Shown: positions 51,525-60,735, counted from the stretch's first letter. The stretch: DNA of 64,000 nucleotides from Nocardiopsis sp. TSRI0078 (GCF_001905145.1 NZ_LWLB01000033.1:409248-473247), one strand, 5' to 3'. Notes: generated from the letters alone by a model not told the origin. Numbers and translations are program-made.

Positions 51525-51624
51525 TTCGCCGATTTTATTGGTGGGCGAATGGGTCACCGGACTAGTGTCGGTTCGGTCCGCAGGTCACCGCACCAACACA
51601 CAGCGAAGTCACGGAGGCTCCACC

Positions 51625-52635
51625 ATGTCCGTCACCAGCAGGGAGGTCCACCTGGCGGCCCGTCCCGTCGGAGAGCCGAAGCCCGCCGACTTCTCCCTCG
51701 TGGAGACCACCGTCGGGGACCCGGGGCCCGGGGAGGTCCTGGTACGCAACGACTGGATGTCCGTGGACCCGTACATGCGCGGGCGTATGAACGACGTCAA
51801 GTCCTACGTGCCGCCGTTCCAGCTCGGCGAGCCGATGGAGGGCGGCGCGGTGGGCGTGGTCACCGCCTCCGGCAGCGACGAGGTCCCGGTGGGCACCACC
51901 GTCCTGCACATGGGCGGGTGGCGCGAGTACGCGCTGCTGCCCGCGAAGGCCGTGCGCGCGGTGGACGCCTCGCTGGCCCCCGCCGAGGCCTACCTCGGCG
52001 TGCTGGGCATGGTCGGCCTCACCGCCTACGCGGGCCTGACCGAGGTCGCCCCGGTCCGCGAGGGCGACGTGGTCTTCGTCTCCGGCGCCGCGGGCGCGGT
52101 CGGCTCCATCGCCGGACAGGTCGCCCGCCGACTGGGCGCGTCCCGTGTGGTCGGCTCCGCGGGCGGCCCGGAGAAGAAGCGCCGCCTCCTGGAGGAGTTC
52201 GGCTTCGACGCCGCCATCGACTACCGCGAGGGCCGTCTGGAGGAGCAGCTCGCCGAGGCCGCGCCCGAGGGCGTCGACGTCTACTTCGACAACGTCGGCG
52301 GCGACCACCTGCGGGCCGCCATCGCCGCGATGCGCAACCACGGCCGGATCGCCCTGTGCGGCGCGGTCTCCCAGTACAACGCGACCGAGCCCGCACCCGG
52401 CCCCGACAACCTCTTCCTCGCCGTCGGCAAGCGCCTCAGCCTGCGCGGGTTCATCGTCGGCGACCACGGCCACCTCATGGGGGAGTACGCCGAGCGGGCC
52501 TCCGGATGGATCGCCGACGGCAGCCTGCGCACCGAGGAGACCGTCGTGGAGGGCATCGACAACGCGGTGCGGGCCTTCCTCGACATGATGCGGGGCGCCA
52601 ACACCGGCAAGATGCTGGTCCGCCTCACATCCTGA
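51625..52635 (+). CDS. NADP-dependent MDR oxidoreductase (leukotriene B4 dehydrogenase/curA type)
   Basis: 336-aa medium-chain reductase without zinc ligands. N-terminal N-D-W-M-S-V-D-P-Y-M-R-G-R-M is the signature of the PTGR/CurA group, V-F-V-S-G-A-A-G-A-V-G-S is the NADPH loop, and Y-F-D-N-V-G-G is conserved. It probably reduces alpha,beta-unsaturated carbonyls. GGAGG precedes the ATG. Faces a LysR gene. Confidence 0.9.
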   Translation: MSVTSREVHLAARPVGEPKPADFSLVETTVGDPGPGEVLVRNDWMSVDPYMRGRMNDVKSYVPPFQLGEPMEGGAVGVVTASGSDEVPVGTTVLHMGGWREYALLPAKAVRAVDASLAPAEAYLGVLGMVGLTAYAGLTEVAPVREGDVVFVSGAAGAVGSIAGQVARRLGASRVVGSAGGPEKKRRLLEEFGFDAAIDYREGRLEEQLAEAAPEGVDVYFDNVGGDHLRAAIAAMRNHGRIALCGAVSQYNATEPAPGPDNLFLAVGKRLSLRGFIVGDHGHLMGEYAERASGWIADGSLRTEETVVEGIDNAVRAFLDMMRGANTGKMLVRLTS

Positions 52636-52639
52636 CCGC

Positions 52640-52670
52640 TTGCCTGGAGTGCACTCCAGGTCGTCATCAT
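52640..52670 (+). promoter_or_regulatory. MerR-type promoter: 18-bp palindrome in a 19-bp spacer
   Basis: TTGCCT (52640-52645) and CATCAT (52665-52670) are 19 bp apart instead of 17, and the spacer region carries the perfect palindrome CCTGGAGTGCACTCCAGG (52643-52660). This layout is the hallmark of promoters activated by MerR-family proteins. It lies about 55 bp before the aldo/keto reductase ATG. No MerR gene is adjacent; the one at 31026 is 21 kb away. Confidence 0.7.
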
Positions 52671-52724
52671 GGGGGAGGACCCCCCACAGCCACCACCTAC
52701 TCCGTGATCACGGAAAGGGCATCC

Positions 52725-53543
52725 ATGCAGCACGTCACGCTGAACAACGGCCTCACCATGCCGCAACTCGGGTTCGGCGTCTGGCAGGTCCCCGACGACG
52801 AGGCCCAGTCCGCCGTCACGACCGCCCTGGAGGCCGGGTACCGCAGCATCGACACCGCCCGGATCTACGACAACGAGAAGGGCACGGGCCACGCCCTCGC
52901 CCAGTCCGGCATCCCCCGCGAGGAGCTGTTCGTCACCACCAAGCTGTGGAACGACGACCAGGGCTACGACCAGGCGCTCAAGGCCTTCGATGCCAGCCTG
53001 GAGCGGCTCGGCCTGGACTACGTCGACCTGTACCTGATCCACTGGCCCGCTCCGAAGCAGGACGCCTACGTCGAGACCTGGAAGGCGCTGGAGCGCATCC
53101 ACTCCGAGGGTCGCGCCAAGTCCATCGGCGTGTCCAACTTCACCGAGCCGACCCTGGACCGCCTGGTCTCCGAGACCGAGGTCGTCCCGGTCCTCAACCA
53201 GATCGAGCTGCACCCCTACCTCTCGCAGGAGGCCATGCGCGCGGCCAACGCCCGCCACGGCCTGCTCACCGAGGCATGGAGCCCGCTCGGCCAGGGCAAG
53301 GGGCTGCTGGAGGACCCGGAGCTGACCGCCCTCGGCGAGAAGCACGGCAAGTCCGCGGCGCAGGTCGTGCTGCGCTGGCACCTGCAGCTCGGCAACGTCG
53401 TGATCCCCAAGTCCGTGACCCCGTCCCGGATCCGGGAGAACTTCGACGTGTTCGACTTCGAGCTGTCCGCCGAGGACATGGACCGGATCGGGTCGCTCGA
53501 CCGCGGCGGCCGCATCGGTCCGGACCCCGACACGATGGGTTGA
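52725..53543 (+). CDS. Aldo/keto reductase
   Basis: 272-aa AKR of the 2,5-diketo-gluconate reductase type. D-T-A-R-I-Y-D-N-E near residue 45 holds the catalytic Asp and Tyr, T-T-K-L-W the Lys, and Y-L-I-H-W-P the His. I-P-K-S-V-T-P-S-R-I-R-E-N binds NADPH. It detoxifies aldehydes or ketones. The MerR-type promoter just upstream suggests induction by a reactive compound. Confidence 0.93.
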   Translation: MQHVTLNNGLTMPQLGFGVWQVPDDEAQSAVTTALEAGYRSIDTARIYDNEKGTGHALAQSGIPREELFVTTKLWNDDQGYDQALKAFDASLERLGLDYVDLYLIHWPAPKQDAYVETWKALERIHSEGRAKSIGVSNFTEPTLDRLVSETEVVPVLNQIELHPYLSQEAMRAANARHGLLTEAWSPLGQGKGLLEDPELTALGEKHGKSAAQVVLRWHLQLGNVVIPKSVTPSRIRENFDVFDFELSAEDMDRIGSLDRGGRIGPDPDTMG

Positions 53544-53549
53544 TCCGGA

Positions 53550-53583
53550 GGTGTTCCCGGGCCGTTCCCGGCCCGGGAACACC
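53550..53583 (+). terminator. Terminator hairpin after the aldo/keto reductase gene
   Basis: A perfect 14-bp stem (53550-53563 with 53570-53583) with a 6-nt loop begins 7 bp past the stop codon, followed by CCTTCC. Clear transcript end for the reductase gene. Confidence 0.75.
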
Positions 53584-53883
53584 CCTTCCGGGGGACGCGG
53601 CGGAGGCACCCCGTCGCGCCGACGAACACGGACGCACACGGACGGACGCGGATAAACATCGCGGCGCCCGATGGCCGGAAGCGGCCGGACAGGCTACCTC
53701 CGCACCAGGGTGAACAGCCGCAACAGGAGGGCGCTCAGCAACGGGTATGGATCTGCTGAGTCTCAGGTCGGAAACACCCACCACCCCAGGTGGCGTGGTA
53801 CCGGACGGAGGCGTACAGTTCCTCTCTGGTGCGTCGGCGAACAAGGACGGCGACACCGCTCTCCTCTAGGCGAAACCAGACAC
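53584..53883. other. Intergenic stretch before the alpha/beta hydrolase gene
   Basis: About 300 bp without a credible gene. Short inverted repeats are present (CTGAG/CTCAG near 53757, CCACC/GGTGG near 53785), and GC drops around 53740-53840, so it likely holds the promoter of the gene at 53884. No ribosome site with a conserved frame was found. Confidence 0.4.
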
Positions 53884-54765
53884 ATGACCGTCGTTCCCCT
53901 TCGTGCAGCACGTGTCTACCGTTCGGACAACGCCGAGCGCTCCGTGCACGCGTGGTGCCACAAAGCCCTGAGCCAGTGGCCCGAACTCGGGCCCCTTCCC
54001 CCCGTGGAGACCCGCCTGGGGAGTACACAGGCCTTCCGCGCCGCCGGCGGCCCCGGCACCCCGGTGCTGGTGCTGTCGGGAACCAACTTCAACGCGGCCA
54101 CCACGGTGCCCGCCGCCCGCGCGCTGTCCGCGGACCGGCCGGTACTGCTGGTCGACCCGCCTGGACAGCCCGGCCTCAGCTGCAGCCAGCGGGTCGGGGG
54201 AGCCAGGATCGACACCTACGGCGCCTGGCTCGACGAGCTCCTGCCGCAGATCACCGACCGGCCCGTGCTCGTGCTGGGCCACTCCCGCGGCGCGGCCGTC
54301 GCGCTCGCCTCGACTCCGTCCCCGCTGGTCGCGGGGCTCCTGCTGCTCAACCCCGCCGGGCTGACCGCCGCCGGGGTGAGCTCGGAGTCGATGCGCACCA
54401 TGCTGCCGTGGATGATCCATCCCAACGAGCACACCAGCGGACGACTGGTCGAGTTCCTCAGCGGCCCGTCCACCGCGTGCGACGAGCACCGTGCCGAGGC
54501 CGAGTGGCTCACCCTGGTGGCCCGGTACTGCCGTACGGGTTCCATGCCCAGCCCCCTGCAGGCGGAGCACTTCCGCGCCTGGGCGGGTACGCCGGTCGCG
54601 GTCGCGACCGGTTCGCACGACCAGTTCTTCTCCCCCGCGCGCCTGCACGGCCCGGCGCGCCGGTTCCTGGACACCGAGGTCCGCACCATCGAGGGAGCGG
54701 GCCACCTGTCGCTGTACGAGCAGCCCGAGTCCGTACGCGACCTGCTGCGCGGGTTCGACTCCTGA
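53884..54765 (+). CDS. Alpha/beta hydrolase
   Basis: 293-aa hydrolase: V-L-S-G-T-N-F-N (oxyanion loop), V-L-G-H-S-R-G-A (nucleophile elbow), G-S-H-D-Q-F-F (acid) and G-A-G-H-L-S-L-Y-E-Q-P (His). The catalytic residues are intact. No signal peptide. Substrate unknown. I see no clear ribosome site, only CTAGGCGAAA upstream of the ATG. Confidence 0.85.
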   Translation: MTVVPLRAARVYRSDNAERSVHAWCHKALSQWPELGPLPPVETRLGSTQAFRAAGGPGTPVLVLSGTNFNAATTVPAARALSADRPVLLVDPPGQPGLSCSQRVGGARIDTYGAWLDELLPQITDRPVLVLGHSRGAAVALASTPSPLVAGLLLLNPAGLTAAGVSSESMRTMLPWMIHPNEHTSGRLVEFLSGPSTACDEHRAEAEWLTLVARYCRTGSMPSPLQAEHFRAWAGTPVAVATGSHDQFFSPARLHGPARRFLDTEVRTIEGAGHLSLYEQPESVRDLLRGFDS

Positions 54766-55012
54766 CCGGTCTCCCCTCCCGGCGGCGCACGGCCGCCGGG
54801 ACCAGGCCGCACGCACCCTCTCTTCCCCCGACCGCCGCGGGCGCCGTGCCCGTGCCCGGCGGGCGCGCGCCCTGAGGCGCGACGCACCGGCATCCACCGG
54901 GCACGCCCGGGCCGGGCCCGGCGACCCTCCGCCGCGAGCGCCGTGTCCGTGTCCCCCCGGGGCCGGAGGCGCCGGGACAAACGGGGCACGGTATGCGCGG
55001 TTCCGCAAGAAC

Positions 55013-55114
55013 ATGCCTTATGCGGCTTTTAGTATGCCTTTCTTCATGATCTGCTGTGTGTTGATAATGCTGCTGGGTAAGGACGGTTCCGACTCCCCTG
55101 AAGAGGAAGGGTAA
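55013..55114 (+). CDS. Possible 33-aa membrane micro-protein upstream of the BCCT carrier
   Basis: An AT-richer patch inside an otherwise empty 450-bp gap (54766-55217) encodes a hydrophobic helix (F-F-M-I-C-C-V-L-I-M-L-L-G-K) followed by an acidic tail (D-S-P-E-E-E-G). Three in-frame ATGs exist (55013, 55034, 55046); none has a ribosome site, but TAGTAT at 55030 could serve a near-leaderless start. It may be a micro-subunit of the carrier that follows, as MetS is for MetP. Low certainty. Confidence 0.35.
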   Translation: MPYAAFSMPFFMICCVLIMLLGKDGSDSPEEEG

Positions 55115-55217
55115 ACAGGAAATCCCGTCCCGAGACGTATCCTTGCCCAAGGCCGATGCGGGCCGACGAGCCTTTATCCCCTGCCGAACGTCTCCGAAAC
55201 ACCAGAAAGCAGTCGGC

Positions 55218-56897
55218 ATGTTCGAAAAGCTGGCACAAAGGCTGGGGCTCCACACGAACCCCACGATCTTCTTCGTGTCCGCCGCGTTGACGGTTGTCTT
55301 CGTGGTGAGCGCGATCGTCTTCACCGACGTGGTGGACGCCGTCTTCGGTACGACCTCGGACTGGATCCTCACCAACCTCGGATGGCTCTACATCCTCGGT
55401 GTGACCACCTTCCTCATCTTCCTGATCTGGATCGCGTTCAGCCGGTTCGGGACCGTACGCCTGGGACAGCCGGACAGCAGGCCCGAGTACAGCAACCCCG
55501 TCTGGTTCGCCATGCTGTTCGCCGCGGGTATCGGCAGCATCCTGATGTTCTGGGGCGTGGCCGAGCCCGTCAGCCACTACGCCGAACCGCCGCGTGCGGG
55601 CGTCGAACCCCAGACGATCGAGGCGGCCGAGGAGGCGATGGGCTTCACGCTCTACCACTTCGGCTTGCACACCTGGACGATCTTTTGCCTGCCGGCCCTC
55701 GCCTTCGCCTACTTCGTGTACCGCAAGGGACTGCCGTTCCGTGTCAGCTCGATCTTCCACCCCTTCCTCGGGGAGGGGATCCACGGCCCCCTGGGCCGGG
55801 CGATCGACGTCATCGCGGTCCTGGGCACGCTGTTCGGCGTCTCCGTCACCATCGGCCTGGGCACCCTCCAGATCAACAGCGGCCTCAACACCCTGTTCGG
55901 CGTGGAGGAGAGCCGCCTCACCCAGCTGATCCTCATCGCCGTCGTCACGACCATCGCCGTGGTCTCCGTGGCCAGCGGCCTCGACATCGGCATCAAGTGG
56001 CTGTCCACGATCAACATCTTCATGGCCGTGGCGCTGCTGCTCTTCGTCTTCCTGGCGGGGTCGACGCTCTTCCTGGCCAAGGGCATCATCGAGACCACGG
56101 GCATCTACCTGGAGATGCTGATCCCGCTGTCGTTCTGGAACGACACCTTCGCCAACACCGGATGGCAGGGGTCCTGGACCGTCTTCTACTGGGCGTGGAC
56201 CATCACCTGGTCGCCGTTCGTCGGCATCTTCATCGCGCGCATCTCCAAGGGCCGCACCATCCGGGAGTTCGTCCTCGGCGTGCTGGCCGCGCCCACCGTG
56301 TTCAGCGTCATCTGGTTCAGCGTGTTCGGCCTGTCCTCCTTCAACATCGAGAGGAACCAGGGAGGCAACCTGGTCGAGGAGGTGGTCACGCAGGAGGACG
56401 TCCCCGGCGCACTCTTCGCGTTCCTGGAGCACTTCCCGCTGACGATCATCATGTCGATGCTGAGCATCCTCATCGTCCTCATCTTCTTCACCACCTCCTC
56501 CGACTCGGCCTCCCTCGTGGTGGACATCCTCTGCTCCGGTGAGGCGGGCAACCCGACCCGTCAGCGGGTCTTCTGGGGGGTCACCGAGGGCGTCGTGGCC
56601 GCGACGGTGCTCACCGCGTCCGGCACGGGCGGTCTGGACGCCCTGCAGCAGACGATCATCGTGTTCGGGCTGCCGTTCTTCGTGATCGGCTTCTTCATGA
56701 TGGTGGGGCTCGTTCGGTCCCTCCAGGCCGAGTTCGCGGAGGGGTCGGGTGTCCAGCGCGAGCGCAACGCACCGCTCACCACCAGGGCGCGCAGGCTCCG
56801 GCGGAGCCAGAAGCGCCAGGGTGGTGACGTGGGCAGCCGTTCGGGGGAGCGCAACGGGGGCAACGGCAACGGCAACGGCTTCTCCAAGGAGAACTGA
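55218..56897 (+). CDS. BCCT-family transporter (glycine betaine/choline/carnitine type)
   Basis: 559-aa secondary carrier with 12 helices. The family signature is W-T-I-T-W-S-P-F-V-G-I-F-I-A-R-I-S-K-G-R-T-I-R-E-F (split here after R-I), with A-A-G-I-G-S-I-L-M-F-W-G-V-A-E-P earlier. BCCT members import betaine-like solutes, often on osmotic upshift. The basic, Arg/Gly/Asn-rich C-terminal tail could sense osmolarity, as in BetP. Fits a halotolerant host. Confidence 0.92.
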   Translation: MFEKLAQRLGLHTNPTIFFVSAALTVVFVVSAIVFTDVVDAVFGTTSDWILTNLGWLYILGVTTFLIFLIWIAFSRFGTVRLGQPDSRPEYSNPVWFAMLFAAGIGSILMFWGVAEPVSHYAEPPRAGVEPQTIEAAEEAMGFTLYHFGLHTWTIFCLPALAFAYFVYRKGLPFRVSSIFHPFLGEGIHGPLGRAIDVIAVLGTLFGVSVTIGLGTLQINSGLNTLFGVEESRLTQLILIAVVTTIAVVSVASGLDIGIKWLSTINIFMAVALLLFVFLAGSTLFLAKGIIETTGIYLEMLIPLSFWNDTFANTGWQGSWTVFYWAWTITWSPFVGIFIARISKGRTIREFVLGVLAAPTVFSVIWFSVFGLSSFNIERNQGGNLVEEVVTQEDVPGALFAFLEHFPLTIIMSMLSILIVLIFFTTSSDSASLVVDILCSGEAGNPTRQRVFWGVTEGVVAATVLTASGTGGLDALQQTIIVFGLPFFVIGFFMMVGLVRSLQAEFAEGSGVQRERNAPLTTRARRLRRSQKRQGGDVGSRSGERNGGNGNGNGFSKEN

Positions 56898-56916
56898 CCG
56901 GACGGCCCCGCACCGG

Positions 56917-58806
56917 TCAGAGGAACTCGTCGATCTCGGCCCACAGCCGCAACCGGTCGGGATCGATGTCCTCGCGTCCGTAGAGGTCCAGAAAGAGTTC
57001 GGCGTCCTCCGGGCCGAACTGCGGGTTCAGCGGGCTGCGCAGGCTGGCCACCATGTTCGCCAGGTCCGCGTGCGGATCACCCAGCCCGGCCCGTCCCAGG
57101 TCGACGAAGCCCCAGCCGCCCGGGTTCCCGCCGTCCTCACGGCCGCCCCGCGTCCCGTGGACGTCGAGCAGTACGTTGGGCAGACAGTAGTCGCCGTGGA
57201 TCAGCGCCGTCGGGCCGGGGCCCAGAGCACGGGCGCGCTCGGCCACCCCGGCGAACACCTCGGCGGCCGGCGGCCCCTCCCGTCCCGCGGCGGCCCAGGA
57301 CCGGTCCACCAGCCCCGACGCGACCCGCGCGGACGCCTCCGCCAACTGGACGCGCGGCGTCATGTCGAACGGGCACCCCTCGGCCGGAGCACCGTGCAGG
57401 GCGCGGGCGAGGAGCCCGAGCACACGGTGCCGGTCCCCGGCGGGCCAGGGCTCGTGGGCGGCGCGCCCGTCCAGGTGGCTCATGGCCAGCCAACGTCGTC
57501 CCGCCCGGGCACCCGACCCCAGCACGCACGGCACCGGCAGTCCCCGCTTCCGCAGCCAGCGCAGACGTTCCTCCTGTCCCAGGAGTTCGGTCACCAGGTC
57601 GGGACGGGTCGTGTCCACCGTCTTGAGCACCGCGACGGGGCGGTCCGAGGAGTCGAACAGTCGGGCGACGCGGGCCCCCGACAGCCCCACGTCGATGTCC
57701 TCCACGCGGGCGGTGTCCGCGAACGGCGGGATCGGCATGCCCCGAACCCTGGTGTCGCCGCCCGCACGGCTCCAGTGCTTTTCCGGGGCGGCCCCTGACC
57801 GGTGCCGTCCACCTGACGGAGGGGCCGGGGCGACCGCCCCGGCCCCGGTGGGCTGCTTCTCCCAGTCCATGTTGACGACCCCGCTGAGCGTGACGTACCC
57901 CGCCCGCTGGAAGGCCCGTGCCATCGGCACGTTGCTCTTGTCGGTGGCGGCGCGGACGCGTTCGGCGCCCTCCTCGGCCAGGACACGGGTGCCCTCGGCG
58001 AGGATGTCGTCGATGTACCCGTTCCCGCGGTGCTCGGGCAGCACCGCGATGTAGCCGATCATGGCGTGGTAGTCGTTGCGCGCGGGCAGGACGAACCCGA
58101 CCGGCTCGCCGCCGGGCAGCGTCGCGATCCGCCACCACTCCCGGGGCGTCGTGTACCGCGCGAACTCGTCGGCGTAGTTCTCGGCGGCCACCTCTTCCGC
58201 CGTCCTGTGTTCGAGTTCGGCGCGGTCGTGGGCGTCCAGGGTCCCCCGCAGCGCCCGGGCCATCAGGCCGAGGATCTCCTCCTCGTCCCGGATCGGCCGG
58301 AACCGGAGGCGGTCGCCCGGTCGGGGAACCGTGCCGCCGGGTGTCCACTCGAAGCGCAGGCGCTCCACGAGCAGTGATCCGCCGTTGCGCTCGACGGCGG
58401 CCATGCGCTCCTCCACGGCGCGCCGCTCCCGGGGCTCCCGTTGCCAGTCGGCCGGGACGAAGCGCAGGTACTCGGGCGGGGTCCCTCCCTCGGACAGGGT
58501 CGCGGCCGAGGCGGTACGCAGCAGGTGCTCGGCCACCTCCACGCGGTCGACGTCGCCGGCCGCGTCGTCCACGTCGAGGACGTCCAGCAGGAGGGGTGCG
58601 ACGTCGCTGTTGCGGCACCACCAGGACAGGCGGGCCAGGAGGCGGTCGCCGTCCAGGGCGACCCACATCCACGAGGGACGGCGGCGGCCCTCGGCGAGGT
58701 CGTCGCCGATCTCGGAGTTCTGGACGTAGGGGAGCCGGTTGAACAGCTCCAGCTCCTCCGGTCCGGTGATCGGACGGATGGTCAGGTCATGCGTTGTGAC
58801 GGTCAA
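56917..58806 (-). CDS. GNAT acetyltransferase fused to aminoglycoside-phosphotransferase-like kinase
   Basis: 629-aa two-part protein. Residues 1 to about 320 hold a tandem GNAT-like region, with Y-I-A-V-L-P-E-H-R-G-N-G-Y and F-Q-R-A-G-Y in the second. A 35-residue Gly/Pro/Arg linker follows. Residues about 355-629 form an APH-fold kinase: catalytic loop L-I-H-G-D-Y-C-L-P-N-V-L-L-D and metal site F-V-D-L-G-R-A-G-L-G-D. In most APH proteins the second motif is I-D-W/F-x-x. Start is TTG with AAGGTG upstream. It might modify an aminoglycoside-like compound twice, or one half may be regulatory. Confidence 0.82.
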   Translation of the reverse strand: MTVTTHDLTIRPITGPEELELFNRLPYVQNSEIGDDLAEGRRRPSWMWVALDGDRLLARLSWWCRNSDVAPLLLDVLDVDDAAGDVDRVEVAEHLLRTASAATLSEGGTPPEYLRFVPADWQREPRERRAVEERMAAVERNGGSLLVERLRFEWTPGGTVPRPGDRLRFRPIRDEEEILGLMARALRGTLDAHDRAELEHRTAEEVAAENYADEFARYTTPREWWRIATLPGGEPVGFVLPARNDYHAMIGYIAVLPEHRGNGYIDDILAEGTRVLAEEGAERVRAATDKSNVPMARAFQRAGYVTLSGVVNMDWEKQPTGAGAVAPAPPSGGRHRSGAAPEKHWSRAGGDTRVRGMPIPPFADTARVEDIDVGLSGARVARLFDSSDRPVAVLKTVDTTRPDLVTELLGQEERLRWLRKRGLPVPCVLGSGARAGRRWLAMSHLDGRAAHEPWPAGDRHRVLGLLARALHGAPAEGCPFDMTPRVQLAEASARVASGLVDRSWAAAGREGPPAAEVFAGVAERARALGPGPTALIHGDYCLPNVLLDVHGTRGGREDGGNPGGWGFVDLGRAGLGDPHADLANMVASLRSPLNPQFGPEDAELFLDLYGREDIDPDRLRLWAEIDEFL

Positions 58807-59007
58807 GCGACACCTTCGGTGTGTGTGCGCCCGCCCGCTCCGGGGTCAGTTGTCGGAAGTTCCCCGGGAGGACACGAGCGCGGTGGTTGCGGTGAACACG
58901 GCTCAGCCTCCTTTCGTCGTCGCGGCCCCGGTCCCGCTGTGGTCAGGGCTCCGTCAGTTGTAGCGGTGTCCGCGCCGGCGGCGCAAGCCCCTTTTCCGCG
59001 GCCTCCC

Positions 59008-60390
59008 TCAGGCGTGCTCCGCGTCGCCGGTGCCGCCACCCGCTCCGGCCTGCGCGGGCCGCCCGCTCACGGGGTCCGTCCCGACCCGAAGGGAGTTCTC
59101 GGCGCCGGAGTCCCCCGGGGCGCCGGTCGCCGTCCCCCCGGGCTCGGCGTCCCGGGCGTCCTCCCCGGTCCCGTCGGCCCCGTTCCCGTCCGCGTTCCGC
59201 CCGTCCCGGGACCGGCGCCAGGAGCGTGTCACCGCCAGTGTCAGCGCCCCCGCGAGCAGGCCCCAGAAGGCCGATCCCACCCCCAGAAGGGTGAAACCCG
59301 ACGCCGTGGCCAGGAAGGTCACCACCGCCGCCTCCCGGGAGCGCTCGTCTCCCAGGGCCGAGGCCAGCGACCCGCCGATGGTGCCGAGCAGGCCCAGCCC
59401 GGCGATGCCCAGGATCAGCGGAGGCGGCAGCGCGGCCAGCAGCGACGCCACCGTCGCCCCGAAGATCCCCACGCACAGGTAGAACACGCCCGCCCACACC
59501 CCGGCGAGGTAGCGGCGCTCCCGGTCCGGGTGCGCCTGCGGTCCGGTGCAGATGGCGGCGGTGATCGCGGCCAGGTTCATCCCGAAGCACCCGAACGGGG
59601 CCAGCACGAGGTTGGTCGCCCCGGTCCACCCGATCACCGACGAGATCGGCACCCGGTAGCCGTCGCCCCTCAGCACCACCGCCCCCGGCAGGTTCTGCGA
59701 GGCCATGGTCACCACGAACAGCGGTACGCCCACGCTCACCAGCACCTGCCAGGAGAACTCGGGTGCCACGAACACCGGTCTGGCCAGCGACGGGGACACG
59801 CCGCCCAGGTCCAGCGTTCCCCGCGCCGCCGCGGCGACCCCGCCCGCGACCAGGGACAGGATGACCGCGTAGCGCGGCAGCCACCGGCGGCACAGCAGGT
59901 ACACCGCGAACATGGCGAAAACGACCGCGAAGTCGTCCTCCATGCTCGTGAACAGGCCCATTCCGAACTGGAGCAGTACACCGGCCAGCAGCCCCGCCGC
60001 GAGCGGGACCGGCACGCGGTCCATGACCCTCTCGAACCACCCGGTGACACCGCTCAGGGTGATCAGCGCCGCCGAGAACAGGAACGCCCCCACGGCCTGC
60101 GCCATCGTGACCCCGTCCAGGCCCACCGCCAGCAGCGCCGCACCCGGCGTGGACCAGGCGGTCACCACCGGAGCCCGGTGGCGCAGGGACAGGCCCGCAC
60201 AGGTCACGGCCATGCCCACGCCCAGGGCCAGCATCCACGAGGCGACCTGCCCTGAGGAGGCTCCGGCCGCCTCGGCGGCCGTGAACACGATCGCCGCGGA
60301 ACTGGTCACACCGACCAGGACGGCGATCAGACCGGCGGCGACCGCGGGAGCGGGGGCGACGGAATCGACATAACGGACAAGGGTTCTCAT
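59008..60390 (-). CDS. BenE-family benzoate/H+ symporter-like protein
   Basis: 460-aa protein with about 12 helices. Signature stretches are T-A-W-S-T-P-G-A-A-L in helix 3, F-G-C-F-G-M-N-L-A-A-I-T-A-A-I-C-T-G-P and G-V-F-Y-L-C-V-G-I-F-G-A. The C-terminal 60 residues are Gly/Asp/Ala-rich and unique. No benzoate catabolic gene is adjacent, so the substrate is open. ATG 60390. Confidence 0.88.
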   Translation of the reverse strand: MRTLVRYVDSVAPAPAVAAGLIAVLVGVTSSAAIVFTAAEAAGASSGQVASWMLALGVGMAVTCAGLSLRHRAPVVTAWSTPGAALLAVGLDGVTMAQAVGAFLFSAALITLSGVTGWFERVMDRVPVPLAAGLLAGVLLQFGMGLFTSMEDDFAVVFAMFAVYLLCRRWLPRYAVILSLVAGGVAAAARGTLDLGGVSPSLARPVFVAPEFSWQVLVSVGVPLFVVTMASQNLPGAVVLRGDGYRVPISSVIGWTGATNLVLAPFGCFGMNLAAITAAICTGPQAHPDRERRYLAGVWAGVFYLCVGIFGATVASLLAALPPPLILGIAGLGLLGTIGGSLASALGDERSREAAVVTFLATASGFTLLGVGSAFWGLLAGALTLAVTRSWRRSRDGRNADGNGADGTGEDARDAEPGGTATGAPGDSGAENSLRVGTDPVSGRPAQAGAGGGTGDAEHA

Positions 60391-60486
60391 GGTGTGCCAT
60401 TCTCGCGCGCCGCCGGACACACGCCGTCACCAGGGGGGAGGGAGAACCGGTGGCTCCGGTCCAGCGGACCGGGGGAGGAGGCCGCC

Positions 60487-60696
60487 ATGGGACGAAGCTT
60501 CGACGAACTCGTGGCCACGGAGTTCTTCGGCGTCGGCGCTGTCGTGTCTTCCTGCGCAAGGTGGTCTGGACGGTGCCCGGGTTCACCGTGGACGCCTACC
60601 GGGACCGCCTCCGGGCCATGCACGGGCACATCGAGCGGGAGGTCGTTCACGGCCACCACGACACGCTTCCTCATCGAGGCCCGCAGGCCCCGCTGA
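60487..60696 (+). pseudogene. Remnant of a SAM-dependent methyltransferase (C-terminal 65 codons, two frameshifts)
   Basis: Reading frame 1 gives F-D-E-L-V-A-T-E-F-F-G-V-G-A-V; a second frame continues V-F-L-R-K-V-V-W-T-V-P-G-F-T-V-D-A-Y-R-D-R-L; the first frame resumes with T-R-F-L-I-E-A-R-R-P-R and a stop. Together these match the C-terminus of a common actinobacterial methyltransferase. The N-terminal SAM domain is absent. Frameshifts lie near 60545 and 60640. Nothing else is seen in 60391-60735. Confidence 0.65.
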
Positions 60697-60735
60697 CCCG
60701 TCCGGGCCGCGGGGCGCGGACGCCCGTCCCGATGG

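Noticed and set aside
50274..52724. Long in-frame extension upstream of the aldo/keto reductase.
   Set aside because: The frame crosses antisense and out-of-frame parts of three other genes; the family start is at ATG 52725.
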